64,000 bases of DNA from Clostridia bacterium (GTDB taxonomy: Bacteria; Bacillota; Clostridia; Lachnospirales; Lachnospiraceae), in contig CAJTEN010000006.1 in NCBI GenBank assembly GCA_910575245.1, forward strand, positions 124,001-188,000, in the 5' to 3' direction. Below are positions 1 to 8,216 of the stretch, piece after piece. The notes beneath the pieces are model-generated. The model did not search any database and was not told where the DNA came from. It saw nothing but the letters and a program-made list of their open reading frames with translations. The position numbers were made by a program, and so were the translations under genes. Every line of letters starts with the position of its first letter. The stretch's first letter is position 1.

Positions 1-286
1 GAATGTTGATGCCGTCTGCCATTTTATCCTTTCCGATCTGGAACATGACGATGGACTTATTCATCCACACGGAATAAACCTTATCCCCTGCTGACAGCTT
101 ATCACCGGCTGCGATCACGGCATCCAGTTCCCTGTACCCTTTCTCCTCAATCAGATTCACGATCTGATCGATGCATTCACGCTCTGTCTTGCCATGATCC
201 AGGAATTCCATATATTCCTGCGCAAAAGTATCCACCGCCTTCAACTGTTCCTCATCATAAAGTTCCCATGTATTCTTATATTCCAT
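1..286 (-). CDS. M18 family aminopeptidase, N-terminal part (runs off window)
   Basis: The reading frame starts at 286 and is still open at the left edge, so only about 95 N-terminal residues are visible (MEYKNTWELYDEEQLKAVD onward). The opening, including a TERECIDQIV segment and a KVYSVWMNKSIVMFQIG strand, resembles clostridial M18 (aspartyl/zinc) aminopeptidases, which remove N-terminal residues from peptides in the cytoplasm. None of the metal ligands is inside the window, so the family call rests on N-terminal similarity only. An in-frame ATG lies at 298, but AGGAG overlaps it, and the same AGGAG sits about 10 nt before the ATG at 286, so 286 was chosen. Confidence 0.75.
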   Translation of the reverse strand, partial: MEYKNTWELYDEEQLKAVDTFAQEYMEFLDHGKTERECIDQIVNLIEEKGYRELDAVIAAGDKLSAGDKVYSVWMNKSIVMFQIGKDKMADGINI

Positions 287-327
287 AATGATACCCATCT
301 CCTTTCACAATCTGTTTCTGCAATTAA

Positions 328-412
328 CGACATTAAAAATTTCGTTTTCGGCTCTGCCAAAGCTTCCGTATATAGCTTTGGCAGGAGACGGAAACAGAAA
401 TTTGTTATGTCG
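328..412. repeat. 85-bp imperfect inverted repeat between pheT and the aminopeptidase gene
   Basis: The core is a perfect 11-bp stem (CTGCCAAAGCT at 354-364 against 374-384) with a 9-nt loop. The pairing continues outward with small bulges to CGACAT at 328 and ATGTCG at 412. It lies downstream of pheT and could end that transcript, although no long T run follows directly. The outer symmetry is longer than a usual terminator, so a small mobile hairpin element is an alternative. Confidence 0.6.
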
Positions 413-439
413 TTTACTATAATTACAACGAAGGCATAA

Positions 440-2860
440 TCAGCTTCTCAGCTCAATTCCCATGCCCTCAAGCCCGTTAAGGATCTTCTTCATAGCTGCC
501 GTGATATCCGCATCCTCCAGTGTCCTGTCCTTGGCACGGAATGTAATGGAATAGGCCACAGACTTATAGCCTTCCTTGATCTGATCTCCTTCATAGATAT
601 CAAACAGCTGGTAATCTTCCAAAATCCTGCCGCCGCGCTGTGCTATGACCGCCTCAATCTGTCCTACCATGACCTCCTTGGGAACTACCATGCTGATATC
701 CCTCATTACTGCCGGATACCTGGCAATTCCCTCATATTTACGGTCAAAGGTCGCATAGGGAACAATCTGCGGCATATCAAGAACTGCCACATAAGCTCTC
801 GCCTTCATATCATAATTGTCGCACACCTCCGGGTGCACTTCGCCAAGATACCCTAATATAGTCCCCTCATAAATCACATTTGCCTGCCTTCCGGGATGCA
901 GGAAGTTCTTACCCGCATTCGGGTCATATTTGATCTTCTTATGCAGTCCGATACTGTCCAAAAATTCCTCAATGACGCCCTTCATGGTAAAGAAATCGCC
1001 GTCGCCGTACATACCCAGCGTGAACTGCATTCTTTCATCAGGCAGCTCTGTCAGAGGCAGTGCCTTCGGCACATAAATATTTCCAAGCTCATAGAGCCTT
1101 ACATCCTTGTTCCTTCTATTATAATTCGTTGCAAGACTGGTCAGCATACCATTGAGAGAAACTGTCCTCATAACCGAGAAATCCTCTCCCAGGGGGTTAG
1201 CGATGCTGATTGCACGGCGGGCCGGATCGTCTGCATCCAGCAGCAGTTTATCAAACACCTTCGGACTCTCAAAGGAGTAGCACATCCCCTGCGAAAATCC
1301 ACAATATTCGGCGATATCTCTTGCCTTCTGCTCTATGCGCAGTTTGAAAGGCAGCTTGCCGGTCGTGGCCTCACCGCTTGGCAGCGTGGACGGAATCTTA
1401 TCATATCCATAGAAACGTGCCACTTCCTCCGCAATATCGCACTGGCGCAGCAGATCCTGCCGGAATGTCGGTATCGTCAGATTATTTGCCGCCGGATCAT
1501 AGGATAGCTCTATCATTTTAAAGATATCCAGCATCTCCTCTTTTGATACATCCGTTCCCAGCAGCTTATTGTACTTGTCGGGCTCAAAAGGAAGCACCAC
1601 TTCCTGCTTCAGCTCACCGCTTACATCCACCATACCGTCTACCACTTCACCGCAGCCCAGCTCCTCGATCAACTGACATGCCCTGTTGATCGCCGCCTCC
1701 GCATTATGGGGATCCAAACCTTTCTCGAACTTGCCCGATGCGTCTGTCCGAAGTCCCACTCTCTTGGCGGACTTACGGATATTCGCGCCGTTGAACGCCG
1801 CCGCCTCAAACAGAACCGTCTTCACTTCATCGGTTATCATGGAGTTCTCACCGCCCATAATTCCTGCAATGCCGACTTCCTTCTCCGCATCACAGATCAT
1901 CAGTACATCGGCATCCAGATTCCTGTCCTGCCCGTCCAGCGTCCGGAAGCTGTCGCCGTCCTTCGCACGGCGGACGATAATCTTATGGCCTGCAATCATA
2001 TCCAGATCGTATGCGTGCATAGGCTGTCCGTACTCCTCCATCACATAATTGGTGATATCCACCAGATTATTGATCGGACGGATACCGCTGGCCGCCAGAC
2101 GCCTCTGCATCCATTTCGGAGAAGGCCCAATCTGAATATTGGTACATACTCTCGCACAATAGCGGGGACATAATTCTTTGTCTTCCACTTCAACGGAAAT
2201 ATAGTCTTCCACATTTCCACCATTCCCTGTCACGGTAACCTGCGGCGGATAGAAAGGTTTCCGGAAGGTTGCCGCCGTCTCTCTTGCGATACCGATCACA
2301 CTGTAGCAGTCCACCCTGTTGGATGTCACTTCATATTCAAATACGGTGTCATGCAATCCCAATGCCTCTACGGCATCAGCGCCGACCTCCACATCATCCT
2401 CGAAAATATAGATACCCAGTTCCGGCGCCTCCGGGTACATATTCCTGTCGGAACCCAGTTCCTCTATGGAACACATCATACCATTAGAGGGCACGCCGCG
2501 CAGCTTACCGGCTTTGATCTGAATGCCGTCCTCCGGAAGCGGACCGCCGTCATGGCCTCCTGCCACCTTGCCGCCGTCCAGAACCACCGGCACCTTATCT
2601 CCTTCTTTTACATTCGGTGCGCCGGTCACGATCTGTACCACTTCAGAACCGATATTGACCTGGCATACGATCAGTTTATCCGCATCCGGGTGTCTCTCGA
2701 TCTTGTCAATCCGGCCGACCACGATCTTCTCCAGATTATTGTCCCGTCTGCTGTATCCCTCCACCTTGGTTCCCGATAATGTCATGGCATCCATGTATTC
2801 CTGATCCGTGCACTCCAGATCCGGTACATATGCCTTGATCCATGATAATGCTGTATTCAT
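440..2860 (-). CDS. pheT: Phenylalanine--tRNA ligase beta subunit
   Basis: About 806 residues, the normal length for bacterial PheT. It pairs with PheS as an alpha2-beta2 enzyme that charges tRNA-Phe in the cytoplasm. In order one sees an N-terminal OB/tRNA-binding domain (about residues 43-155, with HPDADKLIVCQV), the B3/B4 editing region (about 215-390), B5 (about 405-475), the inactive synthetase-like core, and a C-terminal ferredoxin-fold anticodon-binding domain (about 710-806, beginning near RYPAVMRDISMVV). The ATG at 2860 gives MNTALSWIKAYVP, and GGAGGAG lies just before it. The upstream in-frame ATG at 2872 is part of that ribosome-binding stretch and is not preferred. It is transcribed with pheS from the T-box leader. 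Confidence 0.96.
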   Translation of the reverse strand: MNTALSWIKAYVPDLECTDQEYMDAMTLSGTKVEGYSRRDNNLEKIVVGRIDKIERHPDADKLIVCQVNIGSEVVQIVTGAPNVKEGDKVPVVLDGGKVAGGHDGGPLPEDGIQIKAGKLRGVPSNGMMCSIEELGSDRNMYPEAPELGIYIFEDDVEVGADAVEALGLHDTVFEYEVTSNRVDCYSVIGIARETAATFRKPFYPPQVTVTGNGGNVEDYISVEVEDKELCPRYCARVCTNIQIGPSPKWMQRRLAASGIRPINNLVDITNYVMEEYGQPMHAYDLDMIAGHKIIVRRAKDGDSFRTLDGQDRNLDADVLMICDAEKEVGIAGIMGGENSMITDEVKTVLFEAAAFNGANIRKSAKRVGLRTDASGKFEKGLDPHNAEAAINRACQLIEELGCGEVVDGMVDVSGELKQEVVLPFEPDKYNKLLGTDVSKEEMLDIFKMIELSYDPAANNLTIPTFRQDLLRQCDIAEEVARFYGYDKIPSTLPSGEATTGKLPFKLRIEQKARDIAEYCGFSQGMCYSFESPKVFDKLLLDADDPARRAISIANPLGEDFSVMRTVSLNGMLTSLATNYNRRNKDVRLYELGNIYVPKALPLTELPDERMQFTLGMYGDGDFFTMKGVIEEFLDSIGLHKKIKYDPNAGKNFLHPGRQANVIYEGTILGYLGEVHPEVCDNYDMKARAYVAVLDMPQIVPYATFDRKYEGIARYPAVMRDISMVVPKEVMVGQIEAVIAQRGGRILEDYQLFDIYEGDQIKEGYKSVAYSITFRAKDRTLEDADITAAMKKILNGLEGMGIELRS

Positions 2861-2941
2861 ATTCTCCTCCATTCTGTCGCAGGCATTCCGACACCAAAAT
2901 CAGCCCGGCGCCCTGCCTGCTTTCTGCTTCTCTGCATCATA

Positions 2942-2978
2942 CCTGTGTCATGCTGTCCCCGGCACAAACGCTTCCTGG
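2942..2978. repeat. Short dispersed motif between pheS and pheT
   Basis: The stretch starts CCTGTGTCA and ends ACAAACGCTTCCTG. The same two ends, with a shorter middle, recur at 17732-17762 upstream of the aldo/keto reductase gene, and related versions lie at 4261-4296 and 39911-39940. The outer TGTG and CACA parts can pair as a small hairpin. Function is unknown. Confidence 0.4.
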
Positions 2979-2994
2979 TTTCCATACGCCCCTG

Positions 2995-4014
2995 TCAGAA
3001 CTGCTTCAGGAAGCGGATATCATTCTCATACAACAGTCTCATATCATCTATCTCATACTTCAACAGCGCAATACGCTCCAGGCCCACGCCGAACGCAAAT
3101 CCGGAATACTGCTCCGGATCGATCCCGCTCATTTCCAGCACATGGGGATGTACCATACCACAGCCCAGAATCTCGATCCAGCCCTCTCCCTTACAGAAAC
3201 GGCATCCCTTGCCGCCACACTTAAAACAGGTAACGTCCATCTCGGCGCTGGGCTCTGTGAACGGGAAATGATGGGGTCTGAATTTTACCTTCGTTTCCTC
3301 TCCGAACAGTTCTTTCGCAAACTCAGCCAAGGTTCCCTTAAGATCCGCCAGCGTAATATTCTTATCAATCACCAGCCCTTCGATCTGATGGAAGGAAGGA
3401 GAATGGGTTGCATCCACTTCATCCGAACGGAACACACGGCCGGGTGCGATCATACGGATCGGCAGCTTTCCTTTCTCCATCTCATGTACCTGTGTCGAGG
3501 AAGTCTGGGTACGCAGCAGGATATCTCCTGTGATATAGAATGTATCCTGCTCGTCCTTCGCCGGATGGTCTGCCGGAATATTCAATGCCTCGAAATTATA
3601 ATAATCCCGCTCCACTTCCGGACCTTCCACCACTTCATAGCCCATGCCGATGAAGATTCGCTCCACCTCTTCCAGCGCTATGGTGCTGGGATGGCGGTGT
3701 CCAACATTATTCTTCTTGGCAGGCAGTGTAACGTCGATGACTTCCTTTTTCATCTTAGCCTCCCTGACTGCCCTTTCCATCTTCTTCACAGACTCTTCCA
3801 GCACTTTCTCGATTTCTGCCCGTGTCTCATTGACAAGCTGCCCCACCTTGGGCCGATCCTCCGGGGCTACATCCTTCATGCCTTTCAGTACGGCCGTCAG
3901 TTCCCCCTTCTTACCCAGATAATTGACTCTTACCTCGTTCAATTTCTCCAGCGCATCGCTGGATGCGATCTGACGCAGCGCTTCCGCCTTGATCTGTTCC
4001 AACTTTTCTTTCAT
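2995..4014 (-). CDS. pheS: Phenylalanine--tRNA ligase alpha subunit
   Basis: The 339-residue product has the usual PheS length. The N-terminal part (about 1-85) is the coiled-coil tRNA-binding arm (MKEKLEQIKAEALRQI). The class II catalytic core follows, with motif 2 around FRSDEVDATHSPSFHQIEGL and motif 3 near GFAFGVGLERIALL. A Cys-rich segment CFKCGGKGCRFCKGEG (about residues 260-275) looks like the metal-binding insertion found in many Firmicutes PheS proteins. Three tandem ATG codons occur at 4020, 4017 and 4014. AGGAG is 7 nt from the third, which also gives the standard N terminus. pheT follows after a 134-nt gap. Confidence 0.96.
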   Translation of the reverse strand: MKEKLEQIKAEALRQIASSDALEKLNEVRVNYLGKKGELTAVLKGMKDVAPEDRPKVGQLVNETRAEIEKVLEESVKKMERAVREAKMKKEVIDVTLPAKKNNVGHRHPSTIALEEVERIFIGMGYEVVEGPEVERDYYNFEALNIPADHPAKDEQDTFYITGDILLRTQTSSTQVHEMEKGKLPIRMIAPGRVFRSDEVDATHSPSFHQIEGLVIDKNITLADLKGTLAEFAKELFGEETKVKFRPHHFPFTEPSAEMDVTCFKCGGKGCRFCKGEGWIEILGCGMVHPHVLEMSGIDPEQYSGFAFGVGLERIALLKYEIDDMRLLYENDIRFLKQF

Positions 4015-4090
4015 CATCATTCTCCTTTTCCTGATAAAATTCTCTTCCCTGAAGCTTAAAAGAGAGATTTCAGACCGATAAAACAAAAAA

Positions 4091-4116
4091 CCCACATGTA
4101 ATAAATTACACATGGG
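4091..4116 (-). terminator. Terminator hairpin of the pheST T-box
   Basis: Read on the minus strand, the arms CCCATGTGTAA and TTACATGTGGG pair along all 11 positions (two wobble pairs) and are followed by TTTTTTG. The 5' arm directly follows TCGTCCC next to the T-box, so it competes with the antiterminator in the usual way. Confidence 0.9.
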
Positions 4117-4420
4117 ACGAATCTTCTCCGCGGTACCACCCAGTTTCCTGTTCTTTCAAATCAGCTGCCTGCTGATCCTGGCAGCCGCATCCTTCATGAA
4201 CAGACACTTCATTCGACGTAACGTGTCATAACGGCCCGGACTACTCGATTCCTGTCCATGCCTGTGCTCCCTGTCATCCCGGGCACAAGCGCTCCATAGT
4301 TTCATCCGGACAACTCCGGTGGGAAATTCGGAATATTATCTGAACCGAAAGGAGCTTCCAGCCGATGACTCCTTCTCTCTGTCGGAAAACAATTTCCTAC
4401 TGGCACCTTCATAGTCTTTC
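4091..4420 (-). promoter_or_regulatory. T-box leader of pheST
   Basis: On the minus strand the leader contains an AG-rich box (AGAGAGAAGGAG, 4369-4380), a GAATTTCCC segment (4321-4329) that offers a UUU/UUC phenylalanine specifier, and the invariant T-box TGGTACCGCGG (4128-4138), followed by a terminator. T-box RNAs bind the matching tRNA; an uncharged tRNA-Phe acceptor end pairs with the T-box bulge and prevents termination. This predicts that pheST expression rises when phenylalanyl-tRNA falls. The exact 5' end is not resolved. Confidence 0.93.
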
Positions 4421-4497
4421 TCTTATTAAATCCTGTGATTTCTCTGCCAGGCGCATCTCCTGCCGCCAAGCATCAGCAAATCAAATCTATTGACATT

Positions 4498-5355
4498 CTA
4501 GTGACTTTTCGCCGACTTGTCAAGCCATCCGAACAGAAATTTATATACCGGCCCGAAATATCGGTTGATATGAGCCCCGATCATCAGAATATACATCAGC
4601 AGATAGAACCACAGCATCATGATGACCACAGTCGTTAATCCTCCGTAGGTTCCGAATCCGTTATAATGGTCCACATACACCGAGAAAAAGTAAGAGGCTA
4701 TGCCCCACATGACCGCCGAGAATGCCGCCCCCGGAATCTGTCCTTTAAAACGCAGTTTGTTACTCGGCACATAGGCATAGATCAATGCAAAAATAAGCAT
4801 CAGAACCGCCCAGGAAAAAAGGAACCGGAATCTCATGGCAAACTGGACCAGAATATGCAGCGGCGGAATATCCGCCAGAAGCAGGTCCACGATCACATTG
4901 CCGAACACCATTACAAACAGCGCCAGAACCATTGCGATCAGAATGATAGCCGTATAGATGCACGCAATAAACCGAAGCACAAAGTAATTACGTCTTTCCT
5001 CAAAATCATTCACCGCATTCAACCCTCTGATCAGCGCAAGCATGGCCTTGGAAGCAGACCATATCGTGACGATAGCGAAAACAGTGATCGTGCCTGCGGA
5101 TCTTGCGTACACATCGGACACAACGCTGATCACCAGCCCATCCATGGCATCCGGTGTGAATTTTGTAATGGCAGTGATCAGGTTGGCCTCTGTCAGTCTC
5201 GTATATGGCAGAATCGCACACAGCGCCATCAGCAGCGGTATCATAGACAGAAACAGGAAAAAGGAAGTGCTTGCCGCAAAAGCACTGATATTCTTCTTCG
5301 TCATCTGCCAGTTAAAATCACGCATTATGTAGTAAAGCCTGTATATTGTCTTCAT
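4498..5355 (-). CDS. YihY/BrkB family inner membrane protein
   Basis: This 285-residue polytopic protein has about six hydrophobic segments, starting near AFAASTSFFLFLSMIPLLMA (about 25-45) and ending with TTVVIMMLWFYLLMYILMIG (about 240-262). The FLFLSMIPLL opening, the internal AFAIVTIWSASKAM-like stretch and the late YVPSNKL and LWFYLLMYILMIGAHINR elements are typical of the YihY (formerly called RNase BN) family. The family has no settled biochemical function, and the old RNase annotation is wrong. AAGGTGAGCT precedes the ATG. It sits between the T-box leader and the SpoIID-like gene with no obvious functional link. Confidence 0.88.
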   Translation of the reverse strand: MKTIYRLYYIMRDFNWQMTKKNISAFAASTSFFLFLSMIPLLMALCAILPYTRLTEANLITAITKFTPDAMDGLVISVVSDVYARSAGTITVFAIVTIWSASKAMLALIRGLNAVNDFEERRNYFVLRFIACIYTAIILIAMVLALFVMVFGNVIVDLLLADIPPLHILVQFAMRFRFLFSWAVLMLIFALIYAYVPSNKLRFKGQIPGAAFSAVMWGIASYFFSVYVDHYNGFGTYGGLTTVVIMMLWFYLLMYILMIGAHINRYFGPVYKFLFGWLDKSAKSH

Positions 5356-5415
5356 AGCTCACCTTTTCATAATTGTTGGCCCGGGATCCGGAAATACATC
5401 ACTCATACCTCCGCT

Positions 5416-7731
5416 TCAGCTTATACTGTCAAGCTCGCATCCCGGGAAAAAGAATGTCAGGATCGCACGGTAGGAGACATCTGCCTCTCCAAGTGCCCTG
5501 GCCCCGTTCTGGGACATTCCTGCACCGTGCCCGTATCCGCCGCCGGTCAACGTATATCTTACCACATTCCCATCCCTTTTTCCAGCTTCCAGTACAAAGA
5601 AGCCGCTGGGAAGCAGCGTGCCCGGTACAGTAGTGCTGTTATCCTGCTTCACGGCCTCACTCATGCCATCGCACAGTATACGGCGGATATTGTACTCGGA
5701 GAGAATCTTGTAAGTGCCGCTGTCCGCCCTGATTAACAGTTCTTCAGCCACCCCTCCGGCGCCTCTTTTCACAATGGACAGTTCCTTGACCTTTCCCAGC
5801 TTCTCAACAGGCTCCGATACATAATAATCTCCATCCGTCTTCGTCAATACAGAGGCCGGATCGCTCGCATAACGCTCCCGGATGCGTGCCAGCATGGCCT
5901 TCTCATCCAGTTCCTCCACCTGATACTTCCAGCGGTGCCAGGGTTCCTCTTTCTCCAGATCGTTCTCCCCCTCTGCGGTAATAAACCTGTAGAAATTATC
6001 CTCTTCCCGCAACTCCTCCGGCGTCACTTCTTCTGTCACACCTTCAGTTTCTCCGTCAGTATCCGATCCTGCCTGTACCGGATTATTTTCCGCTCCTGTA
6101 TCTGACGCATTTTCCGTATCGTTTACTTTATCGTAGGCATCCCAGCTCAGCCGCACAGCCTGCAGATAAGATATGTCCTGCCCATTCCCAGGCCGCCAGA
6201 TCTGAGCGTCCGTACCCACACCACAAGAGGTGGAATAGTAATAATTCTGTGCCGGTTCCCCCTGCCAGGTCAATAAGATGCCGTTCGTCTCCTTAACCGC
6301 TGTCGTGGTTGCCGCATTTTCGCCGATATTATGATATACCTGATAGCTTGTGGTATCATCCACATGCGCCCCCACTTCCGGAAGCCCGGCATGCAAAATA
6401 TAGCGGTAAGCATAGGTTCTGGCACAGACAGCCTGTGCTTTCAGCGATTCCAGCGGATAGGCCGCCGGCATCTCACTGGGAACCACTGCATACAGGTATT
6501 CCTCCAACGGAAGCTCATTGATTATCACCATCCCGTCCTTCGTCCGATAACATTCTATCTCGCCGCGGTATGCGTTGTCCTCCTTCGTATTTCCCTCATA
6601 GTCCAGCAGAATCTTATCCGTCAGCGCCACACATTGGTATACCCTGCGTTCTCCTGTCTTCATCTCCTCAGAATTCACCTGGATCGTTTCCCCGTCCACT
6701 ACCAATTCTACCCGGTCATGATAATTGCTGCCGCTGGCAGTATTTTTCAGCAAAACCCGGATCCTGTCCGCCGCCTCTTCTTCAGAAATCAAAGCCGCAC
6801 AGATCTTCCCCTTATCCACCACGAAATCCGTGTCTGCGTAACCGATCCTCAGATCGGCCCGGGCCATCGTCTCAAGAGTGCCATAGAGCTTATACACTTC
6901 CATATCATCTGCGATCTGACAGATACCATAGCCTTCTATTTCCATTTCCTCTCCCGACAGCCTGAGCAGCTTGCCATGCACCTTATCCTCTTTCGTCCGG
7001 GCGGCAATGATCCGGCCATCCTGGAAAGTAAGGTCGGCCACTCTTTCCCTCTCCACCAATTCTTCAGTCTCCGCCTGAAAGTCAATCTGATGATAAAAGC
7101 ATTCCTGTCTTCCACCCGCAGCTTCCATAATCCATACGTTCCGCAGTTCATACTTTTCCGGCAGCACCTCTGTCACCGTCAACAGTTCGCTGCCCTTAAC
7201 GTAAACCTTCATCTGCTGCAGGATATTTTGTTCAAATGCCTTAGAATGATATTGATAGGGTGTCTGCTTCCCTCCGCTTTCCGTATATGCCGTATCTGTC
7301 TGCTGGTCAATTTTCAGAAGAATAACCGTAGTCTCCCAGACAGTAGACTCCGGATCCAGATACGCAAGCATCCGCCGGAATGCCGCATACCAGTCCGCCT
7401 TCAGCATTGCCTGGTCTTCGTCGTATCGCTCCGCGTAATCGGGAAGCTCCATTTCTTCCCCGTGAATTATTTCACAGATTTCTATGTATTGTCCGTAAGT
7501 CAGATATACTCCCGAATCTTCTGCCGTATCCGCCTTTTCCTGTTCCTTTTGGTTCTCTGCGCCCTCCTGCGCACCTTCCAGGACAGAGGAACCCGCCAGG
7601 GATATGTCAAGCGCCTGCATCAGGATCACAGCATCTTCCACCGGGATTTTCTCACCAGCCAGCGGTTCCTTACTGCGCTCTCTTCTTCCCAGCCAGATAC
7701 AGACTAAAAACAGAAGCCCCAGGAAGATCAA
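5416..7731 (-). CDS. SpoIID/LytB domain protein, membrane-anchored
   Basis: The product is about 771 residues, far longer than Bacillus SpoIID. An N-terminal transmembrane segment (IFLGLLFLVCIWLG) is followed by a long extracytoplasmic region and then the SpoIID amidase-enhancer domain (about 405-770), with LPLEEYLYAVVPSEMP, AVCARTYAYRYI, YYYSTSCGVGT and the terminal GYGHGAGMSQNGARALG. SpoIID-type proteins are lytic transglycosylases that remodel peptidoglycan, classically during engulfment; this variant may instead act in vegetative wall turnover. A Glu/Thr-rich linker interrupts the domain at about 540-580. The start is doubtful: 7731 is TTG without a good ribosome-binding site, and the frame stays open to 7797 without ATG or GTG, encoding a plausible charged N terminus (NEIKYDAKILAKLA). 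Confidence 0.85.
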   Translation of the reverse strand: MIFLGLLFLVCIWLGRRERSKEPLAGEKIPVEDAVILMQALDISLAGSSVLEGAQEGAENQKEQEKADTAEDSGVYLTYGQYIEICEIIHGEEMELPDYAERYDEDQAMLKADWYAAFRRMLAYLDPESTVWETTVILLKIDQQTDTAYTESGGKQTPYQYHSKAFEQNILQQMKVYVKGSELLTVTEVLPEKYELRNVWIMEAAGGRQECFYHQIDFQAETEELVERERVADLTFQDGRIIAARTKEDKVHGKLLRLSGEEMEIEGYGICQIADDMEVYKLYGTLETMARADLRIGYADTDFVVDKGKICAALISEEEAADRIRVLLKNTASGSNYHDRVELVVDGETIQVNSEEMKTGERRVYQCVALTDKILLDYEGNTKEDNAYRGEIECYRTKDGMVIINELPLEEYLYAVVPSEMPAAYPLESLKAQAVCARTYAYRYILHAGLPEVGAHVDDTTSYQVYHNIGENAATTTAVKETNGILLTWQGEPAQNYYYSTSCGVGTDAQIWRPGNGQDISYLQAVRLSWDAYDKVNDTENASDTGAENNPVQAGSDTDGETEGVTEEVTPEELREEDNFYRFITAEGENDLEKEEPWHRWKYQVEELDEKAMLARIRERYASDPASVLTKTDGDYYVSEPVEKLGKVKELSIVKRGAGGVAEELLIRADSGTYKILSEYNIRRILCDGMSEAVKQDNSTTVPGTLLPSGFFVLEAGKRDGNVVRYTLTGGGYGHGAGMSQNGARALGEADVSYRAILTFFFPGCELDSIS

Positions 7732-7851
7732 CGCAAGTTTGGCAAGTATCTTCGCATCATATTTGATCTCGTTTCTGATATCTAATCCCTGCCTTTTCTA
7801 CTTAATTTCAAGCAAATCTTTAATATCCAAACAAAACAGATACCCTTCACA

Positions 7852-7880
7852 GTAAAAGCAGCCGCGTGAAGCGACTGCCT
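7852..7880 (-). terminator. Terminator of the 6S RNA gene
   Basis: On the minus strand, GCAGTCGC and GCGGCTGC (7858-7865 and 7871-7878 on plus) form a GC-rich 8-bp stem around TTCAC, followed by TTTT. It lies just after the 3' end of the 6S RNA and before the SpoIID-like gene. Confidence 0.85.
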
Positions 7881-7889
7881 TTTCTCTTT

Positions 7890-8079
7890 TGTTCCCCCGA
7901 AATGCCGTATCTTGTATTTTGACTCCTAGCAAAGCTAGGTGGGTAACCGCAACCATACTTCTGTCTTCCACTGCATAAGGCCTAAAGCCGGAGGCCTGAC
8001 ATCTATATGGCAATATAAGAATCCCGTTTAAAGTATCTGTAGGTTCAAAATAACAAGACTTTATCGCACATTTCAGGTT
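7890..8079 (-). ncRNA. ssrS: 6S RNA (SsrS)
   Basis: A stretch of about 190 nt without a credible gene has the features of 6S RNA, which binds the housekeeping RNA polymerase holoenzyme by imitating an open promoter. The ends pair as a closing stem: CCTGAAATG (5', near 8068-8076) with CATTTCGGGG (3', near 7894-7903). This matches the position and form of the terminal stem of E. coli 6S RNA. Internal elements (TTGAACCTAC, GTGGAAGACAG, TACCCACCTAGC, GTCAAAATAC) are of the type seen in clostridial 6S RNAs. It has its own sigma-A promoter and terminator. The exact ends are estimates. Confidence 0.85.
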
Positions 8080-8085
8080 ATTTCT

Positions 8086-8114
8086 ATTATATCCGAGATA
8101 GTAACATATTACAA
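8086..8114 (-). promoter_or_regulatory. Promoter of the 6S RNA gene
   Basis: On the minus strand there is TTGTAA (8109-8114), a 17-nt spacer and a perfect TATAAT (8086-8091). The predicted start falls at about 8078-8080, which fits the 5' end of the 6S closing stem. Confidence 0.85.
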
Positions 8115-8160
8115 CCGGATTTTTTTGTTTTTTGGAAAACCTTGTGAGTTTCTTTAAAAA

Positions 8161-8187
8161 AGGGGCGCATGAATGTCATGCACCCCT
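8161..8187 (-). terminator. Terminator of pckA
   Basis: AGGGGTGCATGA and TCATGCGCCCCT (minus strand) pair along 12 bp with one wobble around a 3-nt loop and are followed by TTTTTT. It lies about 30 nt after the pckA stop codon and upstream of the 6S promoter. Confidence 0.92.
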
Positions 8188-8216
8188 TCCCAATATAAAT
8201 CTTATAATCCCAAAGA

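Noticed and set aside
2842..4059. 405-residue open frame on the plus strand
   Set aside because: It is antisense to pheS and the pheS-pheT gap. The protein is rich in His, Cys and Leu without any domain, and pheS on the other strand is certain.
6331..7707. 458-residue open frame on the plus strand
   Set aside because: It is antisense to the SpoIID-like gene, has no ribosome-binding site and no domain.
7798..8013. 71-residue minus-strand frame
   Set aside because: It lies inside the 6S RNA and its terminator hairpin; the RNA structure explains the sequence.
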